NCBI GenBank assembly: GCA_027028725.1
Contig: JALVIB010000006.1
Span: 1-32,418, forward strand
DNA from: Candidatus Altimarinota bacterium
GTDB taxonomy: Bacteria; Patescibacteriota; Gracilibacteria; UBA4473
Direction: 5' to 3'
Length of the DNA stretch: 32,418 nt
Position numbers and translations under genes: made by a program. Positions 7,956-15,776 of this stretch are shown here, piece by piece; positions within the stretch are counted from its first letter, which is position 1; every line of letters begins with the position of its first letter. The notes below the pieces were generated by a model that was not told the DNA's origin, ran no database searches, and saw only the letters and a program-made list of their open reading frames with translations.

Positions 7956-8413
7956 TAAAGTTGATTTTTTAAGTACAGCCACAGCGCTTTTCTGGTTAAT
8001 GGCGCGTCTTTTAAGCCCTTGGCTAAAAGTAAACTCGCTCCAAAGTAGGGCAAAGTAGAAAGAATTTTATCAAACCACGAAAACCGCAGCAAAGAAATGT
8101 GCGCGTACCAAATTTTAAACAATCCAGTTATGACTAAAAAAGCAAAAAATGGCCAAAAATTATCTGATTCTTGTACAACATTTACTCCCAAATTCAGTAA
8201 AAAAGTAATCAGATCACCAATCGAAAAAATCCCCGAAAGAACCAGAAAAACAAAGAAAACATGGACAACATCTTTTAAATTTCCTTCTTGAAGATGTCCT
8301 TCAATTCGCTTTTTTTCTGCCTTCGAAAATTTCGCGGAATTTTCCAGTTTGCGCAAAAACTTCTGCTCTTTGGCAGTGATTTTTTTCTGTAACCATTTTC
8401 TGAAATTAAACAT
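7955..8413 (-). CDS. Membrane protein of unknown function, three or four helices
   Basis: The 152-residue protein has a basic cytoplasmic N-terminus (residues 1-45, rich in Lys and helical) followed by hydrophobic segments at about 50-75, 85-105 and 118-135. No family is recognised. It lies between rdgB (41-bp gap) and rlmH (1-base TAATG overlap), which puts it firmly in that operon. The sequence directly before the ATG contains a degenerate iterated motif. A role in the envelope is likely, but the operon neighbours give no clear clue. Confidence 0.7.
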   Translation of the reverse strand: MFNFRKWLQKKITAKEQKFLRKLENSAKFSKAEKKRIEGHLQEGNLKDVVHVFFVFLVLSGIFSIGDLITFLLNLGVNVVQESDNFWPFFAFLVITGLFKIWYAHISLLRFSWFDKILSTLPYFGASLLLAKGLKDAPLTRKALWLYLKNQL

Positions 8414-8453
8414 TTTATTAAAATCCCGCGACTGCCAACTGGCAGATAAAAAG

Positions 8454-9065
8454 TTAAGTTAGAAGGGTTTTAACTAAAAACTCACTCATCATTTTAACCG
8501 CTTTTCCGCGATGAGAAATTTTATTTTTTTCTTCTTTACTCAACGCCGAAAAAACCTTGTTTTCGCCATCAGCTTTGAAAACCGCCGAAACAGGAATTCC
8601 TTTTTCCAATTCAGTTTCCGGATTTTGTGTAATTATTCCCGATGTTTGTCCGACAACGATTTTTTCGCAGGATTTTTCCGGATCAAAGAAAGCAATTGCC
8701 GAGAAAAAAGTCGCTCGGCGGTTGTCTTGGTTTGCCAGCATTTCCAAAAATTTTTCCAGCCACTCGTGGTCATTTTTCGCGGGAATTTCCCGTTTCGTTT
8801 TCAAACCAAATTTGTCCGGAAACGCTTCCAGTTCCAGTCCAGAATCTTCTCCAATGGTCGGTAAACCGGTTTTTTCCGCGAAATATTTAGCTTTAATTAA
8901 GGCGTTTTCCGCGTAATTTCCCCCGCTTTCCTCCGGTTCGCCAAAATCCTGTGAAAAATCATTTAATGACAAAAACTCAATATTTTCTGCCGCTCCGAAC
9001 AAAGAAAATCCTTCAATGAGTTCCTTCAATTTTCCCTGATTACCGGTAGCGATGAGAATTTTCAT
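8454..9065 (-). CDS. rdgB: RdgB/HAM1-type non-canonical purine NTP pyrophosphatase
   Basis: This enzyme hydrolyses (d)ITP and XTP to monophosphates and so keeps deaminated purines out of nucleic acids. The N-terminal LIATGNQGKLKELIEGF, the SGGNYAENALIKAKYFAE metal-site helix, GEDSGLELEAF and the C-terminal SHRGKAVKMM are clear. Two conserved parts are altered: the GGxPGVYSARY loop reads as a different sequence after LEAFPDKFG, and the usual GFGYDPIF is GIPVSAVFK. The protein is therefore a divergent family member whose substrate pocket may differ. It overlaps rbfA by 4 bp (ATGA), showing translational coupling. Confidence 0.9.
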   Translation of the reverse strand: MKILIATGNQGKLKELIEGFSLFGAAENIEFLSLNDFSQDFGEPEESGGNYAENALIKAKYFAEKTGLPTIGEDSGLELEAFPDKFGLKTKREIPAKNDHEWLEKFLEMLANQDNRRATFFSAIAFFDPEKSCEKIVVGQTSGIITQNPETELEKGIPVSAVFKADGENKVFSALSKEEKNKISHRGKAVKMMSEFLVKTLLT

Positions 9066-9394
9066 TTTTTCGCGGGATTTAGTTTATCAATCTGACCAAT
9101 AATTTTTCCAGTCTCGTCGCGTTTCCAATTTAGGACAATTTCTCGGCGAAGTTTGACGATTTTCAAAAGCTCGTAAACAATTTTTCGCGAGATTTTTCGT
9201 AAGTGTTTTTCCGCTTCATTCGCACTTCCGATGGTGGTAAAAAACACATTCGCAATCCCTAAATCGCCGGAAATTTCCACGCCCGTAATTGTCAGAAACC
9301 CAATTTGGTTCGGCGTCAAATATTTTTGAATAATGGTCGGCAAATGTTCATGGACGATGGCAGCGAGTTTGCGGGAGCGAGGAGAAGTTTTCAT
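9062..9394 (-). CDS. rbfA: 30S ribosome-binding factor A
   Basis: RbfA is a single KH-like domain protein that helps mature the 5' end of 16S rRNA in the small subunit. The 110-residue length is normal. The characteristic order is visible: N-terminal RSRKLAAIVHEHLPTII helix, LTITGVEISGDLGIANVFFT strands, then the LRKISRKIVYELLKIVKLRR helix. It overlaps both neighbours by 4 bp (ATGA on each side), so Nudix, rbfA and rdgB are translated as a coupled unit. It ends with TGA, evidence that TGA is a stop codon here. Confidence 0.93.
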   Translation of the reverse strand: MKTSPRSRKLAAIVHEHLPTIIQKYLTPNQIGFLTITGVEISGDLGIANVFFTTIGSANEAEKHLRKISRKIVYELLKIVKLRREIVLNWKRDETGKIIGQIDKLNPAKK

Positions 9395-9822
9395 TTTAGT
9401 TCAGGTAATTCGGCGAGTTTTTTCAAAATTCGGTAATTTGTCGGTAAAAAGTTAATTCCCGCGAAATCTTCTTTTCCAACCCATTTAATTTGTTGGTTTT
9501 CTTGTGGGCTAAATTCCGTGTTTTCCCGCGGGAAACAGCGATAAAATAACAAAACCAAAACAACATTGTCAAAATAATGCGTGTCTTTGAAAAACATGTC
9601 TTCCACATGGATTTCGCCACCGAGTTCTTCGCGGATTTCGCGAGCCACACAATCACGAGCGCGTTCGCCTTCCTCAATTTTTCCGCCGGGAAACTCCCAT
9701 TTTCCGGGAAAAGATTTCCCTTTGGGACGAGTCTGAATCAGCACTTTTCCGTCGCGAAAAATGCAAGCAACTCCAATTTCCAAGCGTTTTTTATCGTTAT
9801 TTTTACTCTTTTTTTCAACCAT
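9391..9822 (-). CDS. Nudix hydrolase, MutT-like
   Basis: The Nudix box G-x5-E-x7-REUxEExGU is complete at residues 47-69 (GKIEEGERARDCVAREIREELGG spans it), preceded by FPGKWEFPGG as in MutT-type 8-oxo-dGTP diphosphatases. The likely role is removal of oxidised nucleotides, which suits the neighbouring rdgB. I chose the ATG at 9822 rather than the upstream TTG at 9849: a perfect TATAAT (9832-9837) lies between them, 9 nt before the ATG, so the longer frame would include its own promoter. The gene ends in TGA overlapping the rbfA start. Exact substrate cannot be told from sequence. Confidence 0.9.
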   Translation of the reverse strand: MVEKKSKNNDKKRLEIGVACIFRDGKVLIQTRPKGKSFPGKWEFPGGKIEEGERARDCVAREIREELGGEIHVEDMFFKDTHYFDNVVLVLLFYRCFPRENTEFSPQENQQIKWVGKEDFAGINFLPTNYRILKKLAELPELK

Positions 9823-9831
9823 ATCGCTCGG

Positions 9832-9861
9832 ATTATATTTTTCTCTCAAATAAAAGCGAAA
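9832..9861 (-). promoter_or_regulatory. Promoter of the Nudix-rbfA-rdgB operon
   Basis: A perfect TATAAT on the minus strand (9832-9837) ends 9 nt before the ATG at 9822. No TTGACA is evident. A TTTCGC begins 24 bp upstream of the -10 start. Confidence 0.5.
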
Positions 9862-9912
9862 ATTTCGTGGGATATTTCTCAGAAGAGAAGAAATTTAGAG
9901 ATCAGAAGAATG

Positions 9913-10136
9913 TAGGGGCGATTATCAATCGCCCTTTGTTTCTGTAGGGGCGATCCCTTGTGGTCGCCCACTAATTTAAATTCTTTTTTTGGACACCCAT
10001 AAAGGGCGTCTCTACAAATCCCGCGAAATTTTAAAAAAGGACAGGCTGTCTCGAAGAATTTTAAACAACCCCCCTCAGCCCCCCCCTTGTCAGGGGGGAG
10101 GCATAAAGGAATTATTTAAAAATTTCGCGGGATTTT
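9913..10136. repeat. Gene-free stretch packed with palindromic repeats
   Basis: This gap between the Nudix operon and gap contains no gene. It holds a hairpin GGGCGATT/AATCGCCC (9916-9934), a related GTAGGGGCGAT unit (9943-9966), a copy of the iterated motif with one mismatch (about 10016-10032), and a C-rich hairpin (10067-10100) followed by an exact motif copy (10123-10136). The last part matches 7341-7408. Confidence 0.75.
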
Positions 10137-10197
10137 AGTTGCCTTATTTGAAAAAAATCGCGAAAATTTACACGAATTTTTTTTAACCCCATTTTCA

Positions 10198-11202
10198 ATG
10201 AAAAAACGAGTCGCTATCAACGGATTCGGGCGTATTGGTCGTGCCACAGCTCGAATTATTCTGGAAAATTATTCCGACCAACTAGATTTAGTCGCAATAA
10301 ATGACCCTTCTCCAACTACTACAACAGCCCATTTGCTACAATTTGATTCAAATTTTGGAACTTTTAAGAAAAATATCTCTATTATCAACGAAGGAGGTGA
10401 AGAATATTTGCTTGTTGATGACAAAAAAATTCGCAGTTTCACAACCCGCGAAATTTCTGATTTGCCTTGGGGCGATTTAGATATTGACATTGTTTTGGAA
10501 TGTACTGGTGTTTTCCGCACAATCGATGGTTGCCAAAAACACATTGATCAAGGAGCGAAAAAGGTTTTACTTTCCGCACCGCCAAAATCAGACGGATTTC
10601 GCGTGATTGTTCACGGAGTTAACGATGAAGAATTGAAAAAAGACGATATTTTCGTTTCCAACGCGAGTTGTACAACTAATTGTCTAGCGCCGGTGGTAAA
10701 AGTTTTGCACGAAAATTTCACTATTAAATCCGGATTAATGACGACAATTCACTCTTATACAAACGATCAGAGAATTCTAGATGTCGGACACAAAGACTTA
10801 CGCCGAGCGCGCGCCGGAGCGTTGAACATTATTCCAACTTCGACCGGAGCAGCAAAAGCAGTGGGATTAGTTATTCCGGAAATGGCGGGGAAATTAACCG
10901 GACTTGCGGTTCGTGTGCCAACTCCAACGGTTTCAATCGTTGATTTGACTGTTAAATTGGATAAAAAAGTGACTGCCGAAGAAGTTAACGCGATTTTCAA
11001 AGCCGAAGCCGAGAAAAACCCGCGAATTTTTGGCGTAGAAAGCCGTCCTTGTGTCAGTAAAGACTTCCAAGGCGACAGCCGTTCGACAATTGTAGACCTT
11101 GAACAAACAATGGTTATCGACGACATGCTCAAAGTAATGTCTTGGTACGATAACGAATGGGGATACTCTTGCCGATATGTTGATATCGCGACAATGATGT
11201 AA
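10198..11202 (+). CDS. gap: Glyceraldehyde-3-phosphate dehydrogenase, type I
   Basis: GAPDH oxidises glyceraldehyde-3-phosphate to 1,3-bisphosphoglycerate with NAD. The Rossmann start VAINGFGRIGR, D36 after the second strand (suggesting NAD rather than NADP), the catalytic SNASCTTNCLAP with Cys158, His185 in TTIHSYTNDQ, and the C-terminal WYDNEWGYSCR are intact. At 334 residues it is full length. It is transcribed alone and followed by a strong terminator. With enolase further right it shows that lower glycolysis is present. The start lacks a Shine-Dalgarno sequence (CCCATTTTCAATG). The upstream 60 bp contain TTGAAA (10148-10153) but no convincing -10. Confidence 0.98.
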   Translation: MKKRVAINGFGRIGRATARIILENYSDQLDLVAINDPSPTTTTAHLLQFDSNFGTFKKNISIINEGGEEYLLVDDKKIRSFTTREISDLPWGDLDIDIVLECTGVFRTIDGCQKHIDQGAKKVLLSAPPKSDGFRVIVHGVNDEELKKDDIFVSNASCTTNCLAPVVKVLHENFTIKSGLMTTIHSYTNDQRILDVGHKDLRRARAGALNIIPTSTGAAKAVGLVIPEMAGKLTGLAVRVPTPTVSIVDLTVKLDKKVTAEEVNAIFKAEAEKNPRIFGVESRPCVSKDFQGDSRSTIVDLEQTMVIDDMLKVMSWYDNEWGYSCRYVDIATMM

Positions 11203-11230
11203 ATGATATAGTTAACGAGTTTATAAGTAG

Positions 11231-11256
11231 GGACAGGTTTAAAACCTGTCCTTTTT
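11231..11256 (+). terminator. Rho-independent terminator after gap
   Basis: A perfect 10-bp stem (GGACAGGTTT pairing with AAACCTGTCC) is followed by a T run, 29 bp after the gap stop codon. The iterated motif follows at 11262-11275. Confidence 0.85.
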
Positions 11257-11288
11257 AAAAATTTCGCGGGATTTTCTTCTATCGAAAA

Positions 11289-11395
11289 CCTCCCCCTTTC
11301 TTTAAAGGGGGAATGAGGGGGATTTTATTTTTTAAAAAATCACCCCCCGCCCTCTTTCCAAAAAGAGGGAGCTAAATAGGAAAAATCCCGCGAAA
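11289..11395. repeat. Two C-rich palindromic elements and an iterated motif
   Basis: TCCCCCTTTCTTTAAAGGGGGA with a trailing GAGGGGGATTT (11290-11325), a second element with CCCTCTTTCC and AAAGAGGGAG (11341-11372), then the motif in the other orientation (11382-11395). No gene is seen here. Confidence 0.75.
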
Positions 11396-11506
11396 TTTTT
11401 ACAGAATTACACAAAATGATTCATTCTTTTGAAAAAAGTTTGAAAGATTAATTTCTTATTTCTTGTAGACTCGTCAACTTGTGAACTTGTAAACTTGCAT
11501 TTTTTT

Positions 11507-11541
11507 TTGACAAAACAAATTTCATTACTAATATCGCGCCG
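11507..11541 (+). promoter_or_regulatory. rpsU promoter, leaderless, GC-rich discriminator
   Basis: TTGACA (11507-11512), 16-bp spacer, TAATAT (11529-11534), then CGCGCCG and the ATG directly at 11542. The same TAATAT-CGCGCCG block precedes rpmA. A GC-rich discriminator is typical of promoters repressed by ppGpp. Confidence 0.8.
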
Positions 11542-11748
11542 ATGATAAAAGTAACAATCAGAGACGGAGAATCAGTAGATCGTTTGATTAAACGATTTTT
11601 GCGACATGTTAAAAATCGCGGATTGCTAAAAGCTTTCCGAGAAGATCGTTATTTCAAGCAAAAACCAACTAAAAAGAAAATTCGCGAAGCGGCTTTATCT
11701 CGCGAAAAATACCGTGCAGAAAATAAGAAAAAACAATATATTAGCTAG
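11542..11748 (+). CDS. rpsU: 30S ribosomal protein bS21
   Basis: The 68-residue basic protein has the bS21 start (VTIRDGESVDRLIKRFLRHV) and a Lys/Arg-rich C-terminal helix with REKYRAENKKK. bS21 sits near the anti-Shine-Dalgarno end of 16S rRNA and takes part in initiation. Its promoter places the -10 box 7 nt from the ATG, so its mRNA should be leaderless. prmC follows after 14 bp in the same transcript. Confidence 0.95.
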   Translation: MIKVTIRDGESVDRLIKRFLRHVKNRGLLKAFREDRYFKQKPTKKKIREAALSREKYRAENKKKQYIS

Positions 11749-11762
11749 TTTTGGCTAAATAA

Positions 11763-12773
11763 ATGTCTAAATCAAATTTTGAAAACATAGGAAATCCTCA
11801 AAGCGTTGAGGATTTTTTAAATTTCGCGGGATTTTTGCTGAAAGAGTTTAAAAATCCCACTCTGGAAGCAGAATTACTTTTATCCTTAGCGTTAGAAAAA
11901 GATCGCGTTTGGCTAAAAACTCATCATGATTACCTTCTAACAGCTGACGAAGCACGAAAATCCCGCGAATTTTTGGAACGCCGCAAAAACCACGAGCCGT
12001 TGGCTTATATCCGTGGTTGGAAAATGTGGTGCGACATGAAAATCAAAGTTTCGCCGGATGTTCTTATTCCGCGCGATGAAACGGAAATTTTGGCGAATTA
12101 TATTTTAGGCAACAAGTCCGAACTTACCCAAGTCCGGACTTGCCCAAGTCCGGACTTAAATTTTTCGCGGGATTTTGAGCCAAAAACTATTTTGGATATT
12201 GGGACGGGAAGTGGTTGTTTGGCTATTTTTTGCGCGAAAAATTTCCCGCAGGCAGAAGTGACCGCAATTGATATTTCCCCCAAAGCTCTACAAATCGCCA
12301 AAGAAAACGCCCAAACTCATAAAGTGGAAATCAATTTTATTGAGTCTGATTTGTTAGAAAATATTCATATTTCTCCCCTCTTTAGACAAAGAGGGGAATT
12401 AAAGGGGTGTTTGAATAAAGATCAAACGCCCCCTAGCCCCCGCTTAATCTTAAGCGGGGGGACAAGCAGGGACCCACAAAATTTCGACATAATCATCGCC
12501 AACCTCCCATATGTTCCGGACGACATTGAAGTCACTGAAGATGTCAGAAAAGAACCGCATAACGCGATTTTCGCAGGAGAAGACGGTTTGGATTTAATTC
12601 GCCGATTGGCAGAGGAATTAAAATCCCGCGAAATTTCGTTTCATGAACTTTGGTTAGAGTTTTGGACTGCTCAAGAGAAAGAAATTAAGAAAATTTTTGC
12701 GGGATTTTCTGTTGAGTTCTTGCCTGATTTAAGTGGAGATACTTATTTCGCGAAGATTACTCTAGAAAAGTAA
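11763..12773 (+). CDS. prmC: Peptide chain release factor N5-glutamine methyltransferase
   Basis: PrmC methylates the GGQ glutamine of release factors. The N-terminal helical domain (residues about 10-90), SAM-binding ILDIGTGSGCLA and the substrate-binding motif are present, the last as NLPY instead of the classical NPPY. LAYIRGWKMW matches the family's YIxG region. Two insertions enlarge it to 336 residues: one after residue 117 made of AAGTCCGGACTT palindromes plus the iterated motif (12115-12176), and one at residues about 203-240 made of two C-rich hairpin elements (12373-12471). Both keep the frame and lie outside the core motifs, so the enzyme may still work. It is co-transcribed with rpsU. 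Confidence 0.93.
   Translation: MSKSNFENIGNPQSVEDFLNFAGFLLKEFKNPTLEAELLLSLALEKDRVWLKTHHDYLLTADEARKSREFLERRKNHEPLAYIRGWKMWCDMKIKVSPDVLIPRDETEILANYILGNKSELTQVRTCPSPDLNFSRDFEPKTILDIGTGSGCLAIFCAKNFPQAEVTAIDISPKALQIAKENAQTHKVEINFIESDLLENIHISPLFRQRGELKGCLNKDQTPPSPRLILSGGTSRDPQNFDIIIANLPYVPDDIEVTEDVRKEPHNAIFAGEDGLDLIRRLAEELKSREISFHELWLEFWTAQEKEIKKIFAGFSVEFLPDLSGDTYFAKITLEK
12115..12176 (+). repeat. AAGTCCGGACTT palindrome array inside prmC
   Basis: Three units of AAGTCCG(G/A)ACTT separated by ACCC/GCCC are followed by an exact iterated motif (12163-12176). All are read in frame within prmC just before the SAM-binding motif. The same palindrome forms the 88-bp repeats at 21119 and 31309. Confidence 0.85.
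12373..12471. repeat. Two C-rich hairpin elements inside prmC
   Basis: CCCCTCTTTAGACAAAGAGG with GGGGTG downstream, then CCCCCTAGCCCCCGCTTAAT and AAGCGGGGGG. These are the same class as the intergenic hairpins near 11289, 19909 and 23348, but here translated as part of prmC. Confidence 0.8.
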
Positions 12774-12789
12774 AAATTTCGCGGGATTT

Positions 12790-14184
12790 TTATATTTCCT
12801 CCTTCTTTTGCGCAGACCAAATTCCCCAGCCCAACAAACCAAAACAAACCAAAAGGAAAACGGGGAATTTCCAAGAAAAATCTTGAACTTCGTCCGCTCC
12901 GGATTTTACCAGAGTAGCGTTTTCGGGGATGTATGGCGGTTCAGATTCTTCGGTTTCTTGATTTTCAAAGCTGTTAGCTTGAGCAGTTTCCGCCAAGGAA
13001 ATTCCCGCGAAAAAATCATCAACTTCTTCTTTTAGCGTTAAGTACTGCGTTTCGGTCTCTTTAGCTTCTTTTTGAACTTTGTACAAATTTGTCTGTAAAT
13101 CCAAGAAAGTTTTTTCCAAATTAGCTTTTTCGTTTTCGTCTTGCGCCCGAGAAATTGCCAACGAAACATTATTTAATTCAGCATTAAGCGTATCTATTTT
13201 TTGCTTTTTGATTGAGGCGTCTTTCAATAATTGCACCAAATCATTATATTTTTTCTCCATTTCGGGGTTCGCCTTTAATTTCGCGGGATTTTCTCTGACT
13301 TTTTTTTCTAACTCTTTTAAAATATCCAACTCGGTTTGAGCTTGAACGCTCGGAATTTCCTCTTCACTAGTTGCTTCAATTAGCGGAGGTTCGCCAGACG
13401 AGTGAAATCTCGCGAAATTTTCGTCTTCGAAATTATTTATCGCAAATTCACCATCTCCTTCCACAGAAAAATCTGCCGTTGAACCAATCTCCCCACTTGC
13501 TGGATTTCCTTCGATTTCATCAGCATATGGTCCAGTATAAGGGCGTTTCGGATAAACTTCATACTCATCAGCAAAATGTTCTGGTTCAGGATCTTCGTCA
13601 AAAATTGTGTAGATTCCCGTTCGACGCAAAACAGAAGTTAAAACCCGCGAATTTTCACCAGATTCCGCTACATTCCCCCCAATTTTTCGCCATCCGTCTT
13701 CTTCGCCTTGCCATTCCCAAAGGTTCGGCAGTTTCACATTTTCATCTTCAATTAGATAAACCAACTTTACCCAAGCTGATTTCTTTAATCCATCAGGATT
13801 GAGCAATTGCTCGCGAAATAAGTTTTTCCGTGTGCGTTTATCAAATTTGTCAATAAACAAAATATCTGCCCCAGAATTTGAAACCATTTCAAAAGTAATC
13901 AATTCGCGCATTAAGCCACGCGGGTTTTTGACATCTTCTAATTCAATTTTGTGCGGAGGCAAAATTTCTCCCGTAAAATTTACTTGTGCTTCAGCATCAA
14001 CAAACTTTGTGTCTTTGGAAAACTCAATAAAAACGCCACCTTCATCACTCGCCAACAAAGTATTTTCCGCGAGATTTCCATCAACCACCTCGACAAAACT
14101 AGCCGGCATTAACGGCTGATATTCCGCGAAAACTAGCGGAAAGAAAGCTGTTATAACGGCAAAAGCGGTTAAAAATTTTTTCAC
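12790..14184 (-). CDS. Surface protein: signal peptide, beta domain, coiled coil, C-terminal membrane anchor
   Basis: The 464-residue protein begins with a signal peptide (residues 1-20, ending LVFA). Residues about 25-200 look like extracellular beta-strands, with a GIYTIFDEDPEP end. A low-complexity acidic linker (205-285) precedes a coiled coil (about 285-400, ELEKKVRENPAKLKANPEM and following), a short linker, and a final membrane helix (about 440-458, FPVFLLVCFGLLGWGIW) with a KKEEI tail. It should be held in the cytoplasmic membrane and face outward. No family is recognised. The start is GTG at 14184. Its stop and that of prmC are 16 bp apart, a gap made up of one copy of the iterated motif. 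Confidence 0.75.
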   Translation of the reverse strand: MKKFLTAFAVITAFFPLVFAEYQPLMPASFVEVVDGNLAENTLLASDEGGVFIEFSKDTKFVDAEAQVNFTGEILPPHKIELEDVKNPRGLMRELITFEMVSNSGADILFIDKFDKRTRKNLFREQLLNPDGLKKSAWVKLVYLIEDENVKLPNLWEWQGEEDGWRKIGGNVAESGENSRVLTSVLRRTGIYTIFDEDPEPEHFADEYEVYPKRPYTGPYADEIEGNPASGEIGSTADFSVEGDGEFAINNFEDENFARFHSSGEPPLIEATSEEEIPSVQAQTELDILKELEKKVRENPAKLKANPEMEKKYNDLVQLLKDASIKKQKIDTLNAELNNVSLAISRAQDENEKANLEKTFLDLQTNLYKVQKEAKETETQYLTLKEEVDDFFAGISLAETAQANSFENQETEESEPPYIPENATLVKSGADEVQDFSWKFPVFLLVCFGLLGWGIWSAQKKEEI

Positions 14185-14231
14185 AATGGTATTTTGGCCT
14201 AATTTCGCGGGATTTTCAAATAAAAAAAATT

Positions 14232-14296
14232 AAGTCAGGACTTAGACAACTTTTTGTAAAATATAAAGTCTGGACTTGTTTTTTTCTAAAATCTCG
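14232..14296. repeat. Degenerate copy of the AAGTCCGGACTT double-palindrome repeat
   Basis: TAAGTCAGGACTT and AAAGTCTGGACTTG flank a 22-bp centre and are followed by a T run and a mutated iterated motif. The order matches the 88-bp repeats at 21119 and 31309, with mutations. Confidence 0.65.
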
Positions 14297-14302
14297 TGAA
14301 AA

Positions 14303-14333
14303 TTTCGCATTCTTTTTCAAACAAGAGTAAAAT
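14303..14333 (+). promoter_or_regulatory. Possible eno promoter
   Basis: TAAAAT at 14328-14333 with TTTCGC starting 25 bp upstream (14303), the same distance as in fmt, rnc and the gene starting at 31990. A leader of about 20 nt to the ATG at 14361 would contain a copy of the motif. Confidence 0.35.
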
Positions 14334-14360
14334 TCCCGCGAAATTTTAATTTTTTCAGAA

Positions 14361-15623
14361 ATGACTACTATCAAATCCGTTTTCGCCCGCGAAATTTTAG
14401 ATTCTCGGGGAAACCCAACCGTCGAAGTAGAGATGTCCGACGGAACTCATACTGTTTTGGCAAAAGTTCCTTCCGGAGCTTCCACCGGAATTCACGAAGC
14501 ACTGGAACTTCGCGATGGCGATAAATCGCGTTACGGCGGGAAAGGTGTTTTGAAAGCGGTGGCGAATGTAAACGAAATTATCGCGGAAAAAGTGGTGGGC
14601 TTGGATTCGGAAAATCAAACAGAAATTGACCAATTAATGTTGGATTTGGACGGAACCAAAAACAAAGGAAAACTCGGAGCAAACGCCATTTTGGGAGTTT
14701 CACTGGCGATTGCGCGACTTTCGGCAAAATCTCGCGGGATTCCGCTTTACGAATATTTGAACGAAATTTTTTCGGAAATCCACGGCGAAAAAGTTCAGAT
14801 GACTTTACCGCGACCGATGATGAATGTGGTGAATGGTGGAAAACACGCGGATTCTGGATTGGCGATTCAGGAGTTTATGATTTTTCCAAAACTCGCGACT
14901 TTCCGCGAAAATTTGCGCGCCGGAGCGGAAACTTTTCATACTTTGAAAAAAATTCTCGCGAAAAAAGGATTTGCCACTTCGGTCGGTGATGAAGGAGGAT
15001 TTGCCCCGCGATTGCCAAAAGTTGCGGACGCCTTGGATACCATTATGGAAGCTATTTCCGTAGCTGGTTATGAAGGAAAAATCGAATTAGCCAGCGATCC
15101 AGCAGCTTCTGAATTTTACGGACCGGAAAATGGTGCGGAAGAAGGAAAATACTTGATTGATGGGAAAAATTTAACTAGCGAGGAATTAGTAGATTTTTAC
15201 GGCGAAATTTTCGCGAAATATCCGTTAGTTTCGCTTGAAGACAGTCACGCCGAAGATGATTTCGCGGGATTTATTGCGATGCAGAAAAAATTTGGCGACA
15301 AATACCAATTAGTCGGAGACGACCTTTTTGTAACAAATAAAGAACGCTTACAGCTGGGAATTGAGGAAAAACAAGCCAACGCGATTTTGATTAAAGTGAA
15401 CCAAATCGGGACTTTGACTGAAACTTTCGAAACGATTTCACTCGCCAAAAATAACAATTTCGCGACCGTTATTTCGCATCGTTCCGGAGAAACTTCCGAC
15501 GATTTTATCGCGGATTTGGCGGTTGGAGCCGGATTAGGACAAATTAAAACCGGTTCGCTTTCACGGTCTGAAAGAATTTGTAAATACAATCAGCTTTTAC
15601 GAATTGAGGAAAAGTTAGGATAA
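14361..15623 (+). CDS. eno: Enolase
   Basis: Enolase interconverts 2-phosphoglycerate and phosphoenolpyruvate. The sequence has AREILDSRGNPTVEVE, SGASTGIHEALELRD, the metal-site SLEDS and GDDLFVTN, the catalytic lysine in ILIKVNQIGTLTE, and the C-terminal SHRSGETSDDFIADLAVG and GQIKTGSLSRSERI. The length of 420 residues is normal. It stands alone, followed by a composite palindromic repeat that probably ends transcription. The protein is unusually free of inserted elements compared with its neighbours. Confidence 0.98.
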   Translation: MTTIKSVFAREILDSRGNPTVEVEMSDGTHTVLAKVPSGASTGIHEALELRDGDKSRYGGKGVLKAVANVNEIIAEKVVGLDSENQTEIDQLMLDLDGTKNKGKLGANAILGVSLAIARLSAKSRGIPLYEYLNEIFSEIHGEKVQMTLPRPMMNVVNGGKHADSGLAIQEFMIFPKLATFRENLRAGAETFHTLKKILAKKGFATSVGDEGGFAPRLPKVADALDTIMEAISVAGYEGKIELASDPAASEFYGPENGAEEGKYLIDGKNLTSEELVDFYGEIFAKYPLVSLEDSHAEDDFAGFIAMQKKFGDKYQLVGDDLFVTNKERLQLGIEEKQANAILIKVNQIGTLTETFETISLAKNNNFATVISHRSGETSDDFIADLAVGAGLGQIKTGSLSRSERICKYNQLLRIEEKLG

Positions 15624-15631
15624 AATCCCTT

Positions 15632-15718
15632 TCTAATTCCCCCGCAAGGCGGGGGGGCTCAGTCTTCGCTAAAGCTATGACCGACAAGTAGGGGGGTTGT
15701 TTAAAACCCCGCGAAATT
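15632..15718. repeat. Composite nested repeat after eno
   Basis: A C-rich hairpin element (CCCCCGCAAGGCGGGGG, 15639-15655) is split from its trailing AGGGGGGTT arm (15690-15699) by a segment of the 30-bp palindrome family (about 15662-15686, with CTTCGCTAAAGC). A motif copy with one change follows (15705-15718). Confidence 0.7.
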
Positions 15719-15719
15719 T

Positions 15720-15747
15720 TTGACTTTTCTAAAATTTTATGTATAAT
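15720..15747 (+). promoter_or_regulatory. Promoter of the 79-residue gene
   Basis: TTGACT (15720-15725), 16-bp spacer and TATAAT (15742-15747). The -35 box overlaps the end of a degenerate iterated motif. The leader is about 22 nt, without a Shine-Dalgarno sequence. Confidence 0.7.
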
Positions 15748-15776
15748 CAAAAGGTATTTACTAATCAAATTAAAAA

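Noticed and set aside
7956..7982. Longer N-terminus for RlmH
   Set aside because: The family N-terminus begins at MKIKLYFFGK, and the TAATG overlap with the upstream gene supports that start.
8511..8916. Overlapping plus-strand open frames of about 82-119 codons
   Set aside because: They are shadows of rdgB with no family features; long antisense frames arise from its codon bias. The same applies to the frames at 13079-14119, 16099-17309 and 23656-24558.
9823..9849. TTG start for the Nudix protein
   Set aside because: A perfect -10 box lies inside this extension, so the transcript would start after the TTG.
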